A stretch of 64,000 nucleotides of DNA, taken from Desarmillaria ectypa. Taxonomy: Eukaryota; Basidiomycota; Agaricomycetes; Agaricales; Physalacriaceae. The notes under the pieces were generated by a model, which did not search any database, was not told the origin of the DNA, and saw only the letters and a program-made list of their open reading frames with translations. Both the position numbers and the translations under genes were made by a program. Below, piece after piece: positions 11,209 to 23,349 of this stretch. The stretch spans positions 558,001 to 622,000 of the forward strand of contig JAUDYN010000005.1 in assembly GCA_030407005.1 (NCBI GenBank). The letters run 5' to 3'. How positions within the stretch are numbered: the stretch's first letter is position 1; every line of letters starts with the position of its first letter.

Positions 11209-12769
11209 TCACGCCTGTGCGCTGGACCCAGAGCATGGTTCTTCCAGATCAACGTTCACCGACGATGCTGTCGAGTTCGTCTCGGATGTTCTGATACCAG
11301 TAGGACCTACGAAGGATGAATAGAAATTCTTCATAGCCTTTTTATAGACTCACCTGGTAACATGCCAGCAGGTTGATCTTTATCGTCCTTCAGCGCCGAT
11401 GCGTTAACGGCAAAATACTCAATATCATTGTTGGATATATATGTCCTAGTCTCCATTCCCACCCGCAGCGAAGTCGTATGCATCGGAATGGACCGACTAC
11501 GCCTCGGACCACTGGCTGCGGCAAATCGATGGGACCGCCATGTTTGCTCAAAGGTTTCTATGGCCACGTCAAGCGTTGCTCTCGCGCAAACCAGCGTAAT
11601 AATGAGAGTAGGATAAATGGCCTATAGCGAGATAAAGGGTTCGAGATTGTGAGATAAAGGAAAAATCGGACAGCTCTCACTGTAAGCTGGGCAAGCATAC
11701 CCAACATGATGTATATCCCATTGCTCGAAAATACAAAAGCAAAGATTGCCGCAAACTGATTGATTCCAGTAGTTGAAGCATCGGCAAGAACGCAAGCTGA
11801 GATGGATACGCACCCATGTGCAACAGTATAACATCCCCGACTCAATCAAGAATGCCAGGATGCTATTCTGCTTGCAAAACTGAGCCGCAAGGGACTCGCC
11901 TGTCAAGGAGCGAATCAAACGGTGGTGGGTCCTTGGAAAGGAGTAAGTAGGCAAGTGATAGAAACGAGAGACAAACTACCAGGTACGGTAAGCGATGAGA
12001 GACGTAGCACAGATATTTGATACCAGCGTCGAAATCATGGCGCAGGCTCCCCAAATAACAGCAGCTGGGTTTCGAGATTCACTGTCAAAAAATGGCTCTG
12101 GAGGGTGTGATAATGTATAGCCCAGACCACAGCCAATTCCTTTCGGCAACGAAAGTCGGTACACGGCACCAGAGATAGATCATGGCCCTTACCAAGTGTG
12201 ATTAGAAGCAGAATCACGGACATACAAAGTATCCGTCGGTCGCACTTCCAGAGCACCCACGCTCTCCACAAAATGATTCCGTCTCCAAACAGGAACTGCA
12301 ATACAACGTGTTATCTTCCTGTTCACTAGTCAAAGAGGAACGAACATTTATGCATTCGAGTGATAGCTGCGCTAATACCCTCGGGGCGGCATTATTTTCG
12401 AAAACCAAGGGGTTTTGAGCCCCGTTCTCCCGAAGGAATCCCAAAAACTTCTCGTCGAAGCTCACGGCAGCATGAGCAGTCGAAACGGACCACATGATGA
12501 TGTTCAAGATTATCATGGATACGATAACCTTGGATTTCTTTCGTTTGAATCTAACATGAGAAAAAGATCGGTTAGCATCGAGTACGTTCTCCTCGAGGAA
12601 GCTCACATTAAGAGATACGATGACCCCGCAAAGAGGCACGTGTACATCCCTGATCATAAGAATTGGTTTGTGAAATGTCTTGCGACGGAGTATAGTGAGA
12701 CGACGCACCATATAATAAAATCTCAGCGGCCAGAGCAATAAAAGCCGCATCTGGGACAGAGAGTGCCAT
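11209..12769 (-). CDS. Seven-transmembrane fungal membrane protein, nine exons
   Basis: I built this gene by splicing. Exons on the minus strand are 12709-12769, 12607-12649, 12346-12550, 12193-12295, 11980-12139, 11814-11931, 11681-11755, 11354-11621 and 11209-11306. All eight introns are GT-AG, 47-60 nt long; intron 2 has a GCTAAC branch site. The exons join in frame to 1131 nt (376 residues, stop TGA 11209-11211). The protein starts MALSVPDAAFIALAAEILLY and has about seven hydrophobic spans, including the diagnostic FLFGDGIILWRAWVLW, a helix with NICATSLIAYRTW, then ILAFLIESGMLYCCTW and GMLAQLTAIYPTLII. The tail is hydrophilic. The pattern matches a large Agaricomycete family of unknown function with a receptor-like topology. 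A decayed tandem copy lies at 14600-15815. Confidence 0.8.
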
Positions 12770-14599
12770 TTCTCAGAGATGAGTAAGACCGAGAGAAGGG
12801 CGGGTTTAAATATGGATACCCTGAGAACTACAGATTTGCTCGGAACATGTACTGGGAGAAATTTACCCGAGCATCAATGCATCAGTCTTCGGAGGATTCT
12901 CAACGTATTCAGTCAAGATATCGAAGAGCAGACTACTCTAATCACCGAGAGGTTAAATATGGATTGTATCAAGCGCTATGCCAGCGTCCAGTACAGCCAA
13001 TGAGTCAGACCTATTGATGAATTGTGTTCCATGATAGTGTAGCACTTTCACGGGATTTCTTAACCGCAGTTAGTGCTGAGAATCCGCCAGGATGGCGTTA
13101 TTTGTACTGGGGATGGAGAGTAATCGCCAAGGCATTCACTGATACGAAGGAGTACGAGGAGCCAAAGATTCAAGAAGCAAGTGCAGATTTGTGGCTGTGT
13201 TTAATTTCGGGCCGCGTACTCCAGTCCGCTTTTTTTTCTTCCTCCCAGTGGCATAAATGATGAATGGTGCCCTTGCACCCTGCTGATGATTTACTTCTAC
13301 ATAACGATCACTCGAGCCGATGACATACTGCTCGGATTCTCATCTTCCTGAAGGTCTGAAGCTTTCTCATTCATATGGAATTTGACCTTCCTGGGATCCA
13401 TTTTTTGCGAGGACTGATTTGCATGAATATTTCTAATGATGCTCCAACTGACAGCTTCGCAGAGGAACCGCAAACGTGCGGTGGTCATCTTCACTTGTGC
13501 AGTGACCTATCGTTCTCGGATCAGCGCTTCTGCGGTCTATTAGTAACGCACATTCATTGGCGAAAATCTGGCAGATCCTCAGTCCTTTGGAGTACCCAAG
13601 AACAGAAGATCTATTGACTACTAGCAGCTACTAAATATACTGTTCTCTCTATCTCCATGTGAGGTTTCTGGGGATACTTACTATATCCCTGTTGCCGGGT
13701 TGAAAAGTCGGCGGCACGATAAGCCACACGCTTGTGACCAACAGACCCTTCGATAAGAATAGCTTACTCGAAAGGAACAACCATTCCCATGCCGGCCTCC
13801 ATAGCAAGCTCTGGAAATTCAGTGTCGAAACGGGGAGGTCAAGGGACTCATTTGTTCAGTTTTTGGAAGGGTGTTCAGTGCGTTAGCACCTTTGGTCCGG
13901 GAACCGGTATTCGTGTATTCTCGCTGAGGTTTAATAACAGATTTATTATCCGATTCGTCTGCGTACTAACCGCCTTTGCTGAAGAGAAAGTAGTTTTTGC
14001 GGTACTCCTCGTATGAGACTGTCTATCTCTCTTCATGGATGATCGTGATCTAACTCAGTCAACCATAGTCAGATGCTAAGATGACGGTGACTACAGATAA
14101 ATAAATACACAATCTTCTCGCGGTTGGGTCGAGACTTACTCGGTCATACGGGTCGGTTATTATCATTTTGTATTGGGAGATGTGAAGGATTACTATGGAA
14201 CTGAGGTCTCTGCTTCAATCTTTGTTGAAAATATGGATGATGAAACCGAAGGTTGTGGGTCAGTAAAGGATCAGATTTGCTGAGACGGACGACTTTGCCA
14301 GAAAGTATTGATAGAAACATCGAGTGTTGATCCCAGGCACACGAGTGTGATGATGAGCGTGTTGAAGACGCGCTCAGCCGCATATGGCAATCCGGCAATT
14401 GGAGCAATGTTGAAGTGTGCAATCCTTCGCGCACCTTCTCCTTGAGTCGATTGTCTGTCTGCTCACTCAGCAATGAGTCAGACATGGACACTAGTAGATA
14501 ATAGTATATTCTAGAAGAACACATCTTGTAGTATATATACCGAGCAGACCAGCCCACCAATAATTAAGATTAATATTCTCACCCACCTCTCCCACATGG
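12770..14599. other. No supported gene; scattered open frames
   Basis: Frames at 13297-13494 (minus, hydrophilic, could be a terminal exon), 13024-13260 (plus) and 14144-14560 (minus) have no recognisable motif and I could not splice them into a gene. CpG is still common here, unlike the sequence from about 14.6 kb onward. Confidence 0.4.
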
Positions 14600-15815
14600 T
14601 CAAGTCTTGTGGTTTACCACTATGCTCATAACCTCTATTACACACTCTTTTACAACAGAGCATAGGGTAGATAGCCTACAAGGTCTGAGAATGGGGCACA
14701 AACTGGAAAAAGGGATGGCTCTCACACTGAGCTGTGCAAGCATATCGATCATGATGTATACCCTGCTGTTTACAAATATAAAAACAAAGATCATAGCAAA
14801 CTTTTGCTAGCCATTAGACTGTGCAAGGCTTTCACAGAAGAAATATACATACTCATGTGCAACAATACAATGTACCAGACTCAATTGAGACTGTGAAGAT
14901 GTCAATCTGCAGACAAACTTGAGCCATGAGGGATCCATTAGTTAAGGAGTGGATTAATTGATGATGGGTCCTTTGTGAGGTTTGATAGGCATGAGTGAAT
15001 GAAAGAGACTGATTTGCTTACCATGCTTGTTAAGTGATTAGGATAGTGGTGAAGATGTTTATAGTCAGAGTCAAGATCATGGCACTGATTGACCAGACAC
15101 TTATGACCATGTTCTGATATGTGGTGATTGGCTTGGAGGAGCTTGCTAATGTCTGGACAAGTATGATACCAGTCACTTTGATGTGTAGAGAGTCACTAGC
15201 ATATGATGATAGAGGTAAATCATAATCCTGACTGAGTGAGCCCAGAATCAAAATTGAAGGCATGTAGAGTATTCATCTGTCATGGCTCCACAGTACTCAT
15301 GCTCCCCACAGCACAATGCTATCTCTGATGATGAACTGGGGTGGGATGTTTTATCAGAGGAGTTAGTATATATAAATAGACAGCAATGCATATTTATGCA
15401 TTCCAGGACTAGCTGCAATAAGACCTCTGGGGAAGAATCATTCTCAAGAATATTGTTATTTTTGATCCCATTCTCCAAGAAAAATCATTAGAACTTCTTC
15501 TCAAAGTTCAAGGCAACATGACCAGTGGACATAGAACACATGATAGTATTTAAGATGGCCATGATAATGATGACCTTGGTTTCCTTCTGTCAGAATCTGC
15601 CATAGCAAATTGAGATGCATCAGTGATAACCCATGTTAATACCTTGAGGAGGCATACAATAGAAGATATGATGATCCAATGAAGAGGCAGGTATATATGC
15701 CTGGGAATCTATACCATAAGGTGGCACATTACTCATTGTGGTGAAATAGTATACTGTACAAGAAGATCTCAATGGCAAGAGCAATGAATACTGCCTTGGG
15801 TACTAGTAATGACAT
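14600..15815 (-). pseudogene. Decayed tandem copy of the 7-TM gene
   Basis: Read on the minus strand, this stretch follows the 7-TM gene in order. ATG at 15815 gives MSLLVPKAVFIALAIEIFLY against MALSVPDAAFIALAAEILLY. Around 15.3-15.5 kb it has MENGIKNNNILENDSSPEVL and LVLECIN. At 14.6-14.8 kb it has VNSRVYIMIDMLAQLSVRA. Intron sequence is also duplicated, so this is a DNA copy and not a retrocopy. Stops and frameshifts break it throughout, and CpG is nearly absent where the parent has CpG. Parent and copy lie in the same orientation about 1.8 kb apart. Confidence 0.8.
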
Positions 15816-16325
15816 TGCTTAGAGCTTGGAGCTTGATATATGCAAGAAGCATCACATTGATTGTCTAAACAGTGAGATGATGACAACTCTACAATGTGGT
15901 TTCTGCACTTGCTTGTCTGATAGACACATTTCCCCTTAAAGCATATATATATACCCTCATATTTGTACCTCATCAGATATTCATAGATAAGAAGGGTCTT
16001 CATCTTGAAAAAGGTAGAAACACACTAAGAATTTTTGTTGACAAAGAAAGAGAGTCCTTCATTGTGAATAAGTCTTACCAGCAATGGAATCTAGCCTTAA
16101 GATGACTAGAGCCTTGGGGTGTGAAGGTGTCATAGAGCTTGTGTAGGATCATATTCATTTTGGTTAGTCTTAGTCATTGCCATCACCAAGAGATCATGCT
16201 GGAAAGGATCCCTGTGCCATCTTTTGGCAAAGACAGTGAGGTGAGATGACTCCTACTGCATTAGTCTACTTAGTCCTAGGATCTATGTTGTGAAAAATGA
16301 GGAATGAGTAAATCAGTTTGTTCCT

Positions 16326-16500
16326 AGTTAATACATGCATGGTGTCAGGCCAATAGTATTGCACTTGGCTGAGCTTTGCAAATGCATGCAGATGTACATT
16401 ACTGTATCTACTTATATACTAAATGCTAATGTACTAGAATTTTCTTTCTTAATTAGCAAGTTTGGCATGATGCCAGATTGCCATTATCTCAGCTCAACTT
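16326..16500 (+). repeat. Fragment of an unidentified dispersed repeat (second copy near 58175-58345)
   Basis: Shared blocks include TTGGCTGAGCT, ATGCAGATGTACA, CTACTTATATACTA and AGCAAGTTTGGCAT. It is probably part of an LTR, since the second copy runs directly into a sequence starting TGTTATGATTTT like the gypsy LTRs here. No element could be assembled. Confidence 0.5.
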
Positions 16501-16760
16501 TCAAATTCCAACAACCTATACTCATCATATATTATAATCCACATATCATGGAGAAGACAATTTCTAACCATCTTAAAGCAGCATCAGCAAGCTGGGTTAG
16601 AATAGAAGGAACTAAAAGGCATACTTATAAGTAGTGGACAATCAAATACAACTGAATGAATTATGTATATTGTAAATTAATGGCTTAGGCCTTATGATTG
16701 AATGAAGAATATATTATACTTAGCATTGGTGATGATCAACAACAGATGTGGACAGGTACC

Positions 16761-16971
16761 TGTTGTAACAAGAGTGAGGAGAACATAGAAAGGATGGTAA
16801 AAATGCTGCCTCTTAAGCAAGAGGTATCCTACTTAAATACATATTATGCTACTTCTAGAACTTGCTACAAAATACCATGTATGTCCACTTTTACAGTCCA
16901 AAGTTGATTCTGCTAAGTAAGCCAATCCTTCAAGTATATTCTAGTACTTGTTTGGGATTGCTATTCTAACA
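16761..16971 (-). repeat. 3' LTR of the outer copia element
   Basis: 211 bp, TGTTG...CAACA on the plus strand, aligned end to end with the LTRs at 43891 and 48244. Most differences are CG in the younger copy against CA or TG here. Confidence 0.85.
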
Positions 16972-17537
16972 CTCCCCTTAATTTCAAGCTCCTAGAATAT
17001 CTGCAGATAGATATTCATGTAATAGTCTTGGTAGCCCTTTAGTGAATATATCTGCTAAGTTCTCCTCTGATGCATAGTGCTAAACTTTGACTTCATTTAA
17101 AGCTATGCACTTGTAAATGAAGTGGTGCTGTATATCTATGTGCTTTGATTATGTGTGGAATATGGGGTTCTCAGCAAATTTGATTGCTGACTGATTGTCA
17201 ACAAAAATAGTGGTTGCACCATTAGATGGCAATCTTAATTCAGTTAAAATTGCCCACAACCATATCACTTCTTGGGTTGTGTGTGAAAGGGCCATATATT
17301 CTGTCTCTATAGTGGATAGAGCTACAGTGGGCTGTTTTTTTGAACTCCAAGTAACAGCTCCCCCTGCATAGGTATAGACATAACCAGATGTTAATCTTCT
17401 ATCAGTCCTGCCTTCTCCCAAGTCTGAATCTGAGTAGGGTATCAGTTCATCTATAGTCTCTCTATATGTAATTCTAAAATCCAGAGTCTCCTTCAAGTAA
17501 TGACAAACTTGTTTGAGAGCTGTAACATGCTCAGCAG
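16972..17537 (-). pseudogene. Copia RNase H remnant
   Basis: An open stretch of about 130 codons (reading down from about 17535) matches the RNase H of the copia at 44.1-44.7 kb: YSDSDLGEGRTDRRLTSGYV, then ETEYMALSHTTQEVIWLWAI and IFVDNQSAIKFAENPIFHT. It is cut at 17538 by the LTR of gypsy E and breaks into stops toward 16972. Differences from the younger copy are mostly CpG transitions. Confidence 0.8.
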
Positions 17538-17929
17538 TGTTAGAACCCAACTTCATGTGATCTTTAGACTGGTTGTACTCTAGGGCTGTCTTGCATTTGG
17601 ACAATCACCCATAAGTTAGAGTTTGACTGAGTTTTGGGATATGTGAGGAATGTTGGTATAGAATTTAAGTTTAGTTGAAGGATAGAGAATATACATGAAA
17701 ACTACCCTACTTATATACTAAAAAGACAAGCTAATAATAACCATGTCTGTGTGTTGTCCATACCTGAAATGAATAGGATTGTGTGACTATGGTGCAACTA
17801 TGGTGAAGCATCTGAAAATAGGTGACTGCATGATGGAATTGATGGTGGTTATTAATGAGTAGTGATAATGTTGATGAGGAATAGCAATTAGATGTTGGAT
17901 AAGATAAGAAAAATAGAAGAATCATAACA
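17538..17929 (-). repeat. 3' LTR of gypsy E
   Basis: 392 bp, TGTTAG...ATAACA, related along its length to the LTR at 41131-41527. It is followed by TTACCCTCTTGTTAAAGC, the complement of the polypurine tract seen next to the other gypsy LTRs. Confidence 0.75.
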
Positions 17930-20028
17930 TTACCCTCTTGTTAAAGCAGTCATCCTGACTGCTAAAGTTCTTCTTTAGGGGTCTCAAGTTATGATTCTGC
18001 TTGATTGATCCAGTACTGATCAATCAGTATTTTCCATAGCTCTTTGTCTAGATTGATTATCCATTCCTGGAGTCCATCTTTTTACTGGGCAAGATAGGCA
18101 ATGTCACCATTGTCCAAGTATTCATAGTCAAGTATCTTGACCACTGTCTTTTCTTATGTTATGATTTTGGTGGTGTGTATGACTCAATTGATTTTTTTCT
18201 CATACTCATTGATTGCTTCTTGGGCATTTCCCATCTCAGTGTCTCATACTCATGAGTTGTGCTCTCTTGTCTATTCTTTCCACTTGATGAAGTAGTCCAT
18301 TACTAACTTTGACCATTGTCCCTTCTTGGCTCATATGCAACAGGTTCTTGAGTCTAATACTTCTTTGATTTTATATTTCTCCTGTCTATCGACAAGGTCT
18401 GAAGGTGGTGATGGCAGTTGTTGCTGATTAGGGAAGGCAGGTGGAATGTAGGGTATGAGAAGTTTCTCATTAAATTGTGGATGGATCTTCCAGTGTGACA
18501 GCAGCTTTAACTTGTATGCTGATGTGCCAGCTTTTTTAAGAATTATAAATGGTCCAGTTTATTTATTATTGAGTTTTTTCTTGGGTTGTGGAAGATAAAG
18601 GTTGGCCATGTCAAGCCAGACCTTATTACCAATTTGGTACTCTCATGCCATTTGCTTTTCTTTATTGTGTTGCTTTTTTATCTGTATCATCACCTTTTCT
18701 AAGGCCTCATGTACTTCCTTGTGGACTTGAGCAATAGTTTCTATGAATTTCATGGCTGTGGGATTGGCAAAGGGGGTCTCTCAAGTTGAATTAGGAATGA
18801 GGTGAGGATTTTGGCCATAGAGTGTCATGAACAGGCTTTTTTCTATAGCTGAGTGTATCCAATTATTGTGGGCAAACTCTGCTAATGGTAGCCATTTGTT
18901 CCAGTCAGTTTGTCAGTGATTAATGAAGATCTGGAGATATTTTTCAACCTTCTGATTAATCTGTTCAGTTTGACCATCTGTCTGGGAATGATAGGTGGTG
19001 AAAGCATTCTGAGAGATGTTTAATATTTGATACAACTCTTTCATGAAGATAGAGACAAATTGAGGACCTTAATCCAAGATAATTACTTGAGGCATTCTAT
19101 GTTTCACATAGACATGATTGCAGAGAATTTATGCCCATCTCTCTACTGATAGCTCTTCATGGCAGGCTACAGGGATTATAGCTTTAGAGAATCAGTCTAT
19201 GATGACTAATAAGGCATCATATCCATTAGATTCTGGGAGTCCTGTTATCATATTGACTGAGATATGAGTCCAGAGGAATGTAGGAATAGTGTTTGGGTGA
19301 AGGGGAGCAGCTTTGGCCTGAGTATCACTCTTGGTTTGTTGACAGGTTTTACAATCTTTAACATATACTTTGACATCTTTTTTCAACTTTGGCCACCAAT
19401 GTTCCTGAAGCACTAGTTTGATGGTTTTGGCTATGCTAGGGTGTTCTACTGTGATATAGTCATGGCAATGGGCAATGATTTCCCCTCTGAGGGCCTTGTC
19501 TTGTGAAATATAGATATGTCTATTGTAGTACAGGATTCTATCCTTCTGCATAATTCCTCTTTCATGGTCAAGAGACTTGGCTATTTTCTGGTCTCAATGG
19601 TTCTTATGTCAAGTGGCATCTCATATGTGTTCAACTTGTTCATCCATAGTGGGGAGGACAAGTGCATGGAAATGTTCAGGGGTAAGAACAATCATATCCT
19701 GATTGTCTTTCTTTCTCTGATCATGGTCATCATGCCTACTGAGTAAATTGGCTTTCTTGTTCATGGTTCCCATCTTGTGCTGGAGAGTAAAATAGTACTC
19801 AGCCAGTTTGGTGACCCATCAAGCTTGTCAATGGTTCAGCTTCTGTGGTTTTTAGAAGTACTGGAGGTTTTGGTGATCTGTCAAGATTTCAATTTCCTCC
19901 TTGGCACCCATTAGATAATGGCACCATTCTTCTAAGGTGAGCATGATCATCAGCAACTCTTTATCATAGATTTTGTAGTTGCATTCAGTGACAGTCAATG
20001 CTTTGGACATGAAAGCTACTGGCCTCTA
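17930..20028 (-). pseudogene. Gypsy E pol remnant (RNase H, integrase, chromodomain tail)
   Basis: The longest open piece, 19192-19551, reads as the integrase zinc-binding region: HCHDYITVEHPSIAK, then WWPKLKKDVKVYVKDCKTCQ (HHCC pattern). Matching sequence on either side is recognisable in the nucleotide alignment with gypsy B (29.7-31.4 kb) but is broken by stops. Non-functional. Confidence 0.75.
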
Positions 20029-20954
20029 TGTTACGGCCCTGTCTAACATGTGACTTGGGACTGAAGCTTGGGTCTCTGAGCTGTCTCATGTTTGGACAAT
20101 CACTTGTGGTAGAGACTTTGGCTAGGTCTTTGGTGTGTGTATAGAAGGTATATGATTGTAATTTAGTCAAAAGATAGAGTACAATGGTGATGTTTACTCT
20201 ACTTATATACTGTAAGTATGGTGTATATTAATAGGTGAAACAAGATGGTTCATGAGGAAACAGTATGGTTCATGAGAGGATGGTGGGAGTTGGATGGATC
20301 ATAGTTCAATGAGAATGGTTGAGGGTGACAGTCTGCATGAATGAGGGTGAGGACTGGTGAAAGTGTTGATATATAGTGAAGACAATGGTGGATTAGATGG
20401 ATGAGTCATGGATATGACTCAGATAAGATAAGATAACAGAAAAATCATAACATTATCCCCTTGTTAAAGTAGTTGTCCTGACTGCTAAAGCTCTTCTTCA
20501 GGGGTGTCGATTTGTGTTTCAATTTGACTGATCTAGTACTGATCAATCAGGTTTCTCCATAAGTCTTGATCCAGATTGATGATCCACTTCTGATATTCAT
20601 CTTTTTGTTGAGCTAGATATGTGACATCACCATTATCTGAGTATTCATGGTCCAGTATCTTGACCACTATTTTACTCTTGGTTACGATTTGGGAGTGTAT
20701 AGAGCACGGTTTACACTGGCCTGATACTCTTTGATCACTTCCATGGCATTTGACATCTCAGTTTCTCTGACCCAGGAGTTATGTTCCCTAGTCCAACACT
20801 TCCATTTGACCAGGTAGTCCATGACTTCCCTGGATGGTTGTTCTCTTTTGGATCACACTTTTCAGATACACAAGTCTAAAACTTCTTCAATCTTGTATTC
20901 CTCTTGACCATCAACAAGGTCTGGAGGAGAAGGCAGCAGTTGTTGTTGATTCGG
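20029..20954 (-). mobile_element. Gypsy D: 3' LTR and chromodomain end, inserted in gypsy E
   Basis: LTR 20029-20452 (TGTTACGG...ATAACA) interrupts the RNase H region of gypsy E. It is followed by about 500 bp matching the 3' end of gypsy B pol (CCCCTTGTTAAAG polypurine complement, then chromodomain coding). The element ends abruptly at 20954 against repeat C. Its other end was not found in order; a D-like LTR fragment lies at 38560-38755 in the opposite orientation. Confidence 0.7.
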
Positions 20955-21990
20955 TGATACACTGTCTATGTGTTCACACCTAGATTTTGCGATTTTGTAA
21001 CAATACTATTGCACATCTATCCTATACTAGTGATATATAGAAGACTATAGCTGAGGCTTTGAGCTGATAGTTAAAAGCAGTAAGCAACTGGTAGAGTCAG
21101 AACTTAGATGCAACACTATTAGTGGGTTAAATCTACCAGCCAGCCAGACTAGTAACTCAAATGCTAGCAGGACTAAGTAAAATACAGCCACTAGCAAATG
21201 AAGGATGCTACTAGCACACAAAAATCAGGAGCAGAGTACACAGATCTCATCAAGTTCTGTCACTAGCAGCCCAGACTGGGCATAAATGCCTAAGTCAGGA
21301 TAACTAGTCACATGGCAATCTTGAAACAGGACTTGGAAATAAATTAGAAATGGATTAACCTTGAGCCCAGATCTGACTATTTTGATATAGATCTCTTATG
21401 ATTGATGCTAGTGGAGCTGGACTGCACCCTCGATCATGATCAGATAGCTGTTACAGGTACCAATATCCGGATATTCATATAACCGCGTTACTAGGGCATG
21501 TAGTTGTGCCAAGGGTGTGGAAAGACCAACTGTGGAGTCTCTAGACTGAATATTTGAAAAGAAAACAGACTAGACCAACTATTGTGTGATTATTTACCAT
21601 TATTTGTGACTAGCCAAGAAATCCTTACCAATATACTCTATACCCAGATGATATTTATAGTTTTGCCTCAGTAGTATATAAGTAGTGGGATAGGTGCTCA
21701 TGCAAAGCAGGCAAGCCATCCCTGCAGTTGAGCCCTCACTGGTAGTAACTAGTGTCCCCAACTAAAGGCTTTTGTGCTTAACCTTGATGAAGTGATTAAT
21801 ATTCGCTAAGTCACCCATAGTATTGCATTGAATTGAAGTCCATTAGAGTCACTGTTGTGTCCTGCAAAGGTCCGGAGTGTTTTGAAGTTAGTTCAAGCAA
21901 AGTTCTTGGAGTTATAGTATTATTCTTAGGCCAAGAGTGCCACCAGTCTGAAGCAGTTTCAGTCAGAACGAGTGCAGTAGCCCACCACAA
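20955..21990 (-). repeat. Repeat C, truncated copy (left arm of a head-to-head pair)
   Basis: Reverse-complement copy of the 1.45-kb repeat C, starting TGATACACTG at the left edge and running to GTGCAGTAGC near 21980. It lacks the last ~300-400 bp of the full repeat. With the next copy it forms a large inverted repeat (arms of about 1 kb). Its outer neighbour is gypsy D, while the neighbour of the other arm is gypsy A. Confidence 0.8.
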
Positions 21991-23349
21991 TGATGTGCTT
22001 GGTAACGGCGAGTGACAAAAGAATTAGGGAATGGCAATAAACACCAATCACACTAAACCTCTTACTACTCTACACTTAATCACCAATATTGAATTCAGGT
22101 GGTTTCAAGTATGATGGAAGCACTCTGCAGACTTCAATAATCAAGTACAATTGTCTCAAAGATGTTTTATTTGTTACTAGTGAGTTATACAAAGTACTAC
22201 TCATACTAGTGGGGTGGGTAAGACACAATTGGATAAGAGTGACTTGGTTTGAGCTACTGCGCTCGTTCTGACTGAAACGGCTTCAGGCTGGTGGCACTCT
22301 TGGCCCTATACTGCTTCCTACAAGTGATAAACACTTGACCAGTCGCACTCTTGGCTGACTAGTGGTGCTCTTGGCCTAAGAATAAACTATAACTCCAAGA
22401 ACTTTGCTTGAACTAACTTCAAAACACTCCGGACCTTTGCAGGACACAACAGTGACTCTAATGGACTTCAATTCAATGCAATACTATGGGTGACTTAGCG
22501 AATATTAATCACTTCATCAAGGTTAAGCACAAAAGCCTTTAGTTGGGGACACTAGTTACTACCAGTGAGGGCTCAACTGCAGGGATGGCTTGCCTGCTTT
22601 GCATGAGCACCTATCCCACTACTTATATACTACTGAGGCAAAACTATAAATATCATCTGGGTATAGAGTATATTGGTAAGGATTTCTTGGCTAGTCACAA
22701 ATAATGGTAAATAATCACACAATAGTTGGTCTAGTCTGTTTTCTTTTCAAATATTCAGTCTAGAGACTCCACAGTTGGTCTTTCCACACCCTTGGCACAA
22801 CTACATGCCCTAGTAACGCGGTTATATGAATATCCAGATATTGGTACCTGTAACAGCTATCTGATCATGATCGAGGGTGCAGTCCAGCTCCACTAGCATC
22901 AATCATAAGAGATCTATATCAAAATAGTCAGATCTGGGCTCAAGGTTAATCCATTTCTAATTTATTTCCAAGTCCTGTTTCAAGATTGCCATGTGACTAG
23001 TTATCCTGACTTAGGCAGTTATGCCCAGTCTGGGCTGCTAGTGACAGAACTTGACAAGATCTGTGTACTCTGCTCCTGGTTTTGGTGTGCTAGTAGCATC
23101 CTTCATTTGCTAGTGGCTATATTTTACTTAGTCCTGCTAGCATTTGAGTTACTAGTCTGGCTGGCTGGTAGATTTAACCCACTAATGGTGTTGCATCTAA
23201 GTCCTGGCTCTACCAGTTGCTTACTGCTTTTAACTATCAGCTCAAAGCCTCAGCTATAGTCCTCTATGTATCACTAGTATAGGATAGATGTGCAATAGTA
23301 TTGTTACAAAATCGCAAAATCTAGGTGTGAATGCATAGATGGCATATCA
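21991..23349 (+). repeat. Repeat C, plus-strand copy next to gypsy A
   Basis: 1359 bp, TGATGTGCTTGG...GGCATATCA. Its right edge cuts gypsy A pol at a point equivalent to 33705 in gypsy B. It has one copy of the internal ~105-bp unit (GGCACTCTTGGCC...) that is doubled in the copies at 28179 and 38756. Confidence 0.85.

Larger units (their letters stand above)
17538..20028 (-). mobile_element. Gypsy E, chromodomain type, truncated and decayed
   Basis: A 3' LTR (17538-17929) is followed by the pol 3' end read on the minus strand: chromodomain tail, integrase and part of RNase H. It is cut at 20029 by the LTR of gypsy D. The element sits inside the outer copia RNase H. It has many stops and little CpG. 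Confidence 0.75.

Noticed and set aside
12214..12750. A single-exon 178-residue minus-strand protein
   Set aside because: The frame runs through three introns of the 7-TM gene; only parts of it are exon.
22993..23259. Hydrophobic 88-residue protein in repeat C (also 29281-29547)
   Set aside because: It is conserved only because the repeat is conserved; other copies break the frame and no wider gene structure is seen.
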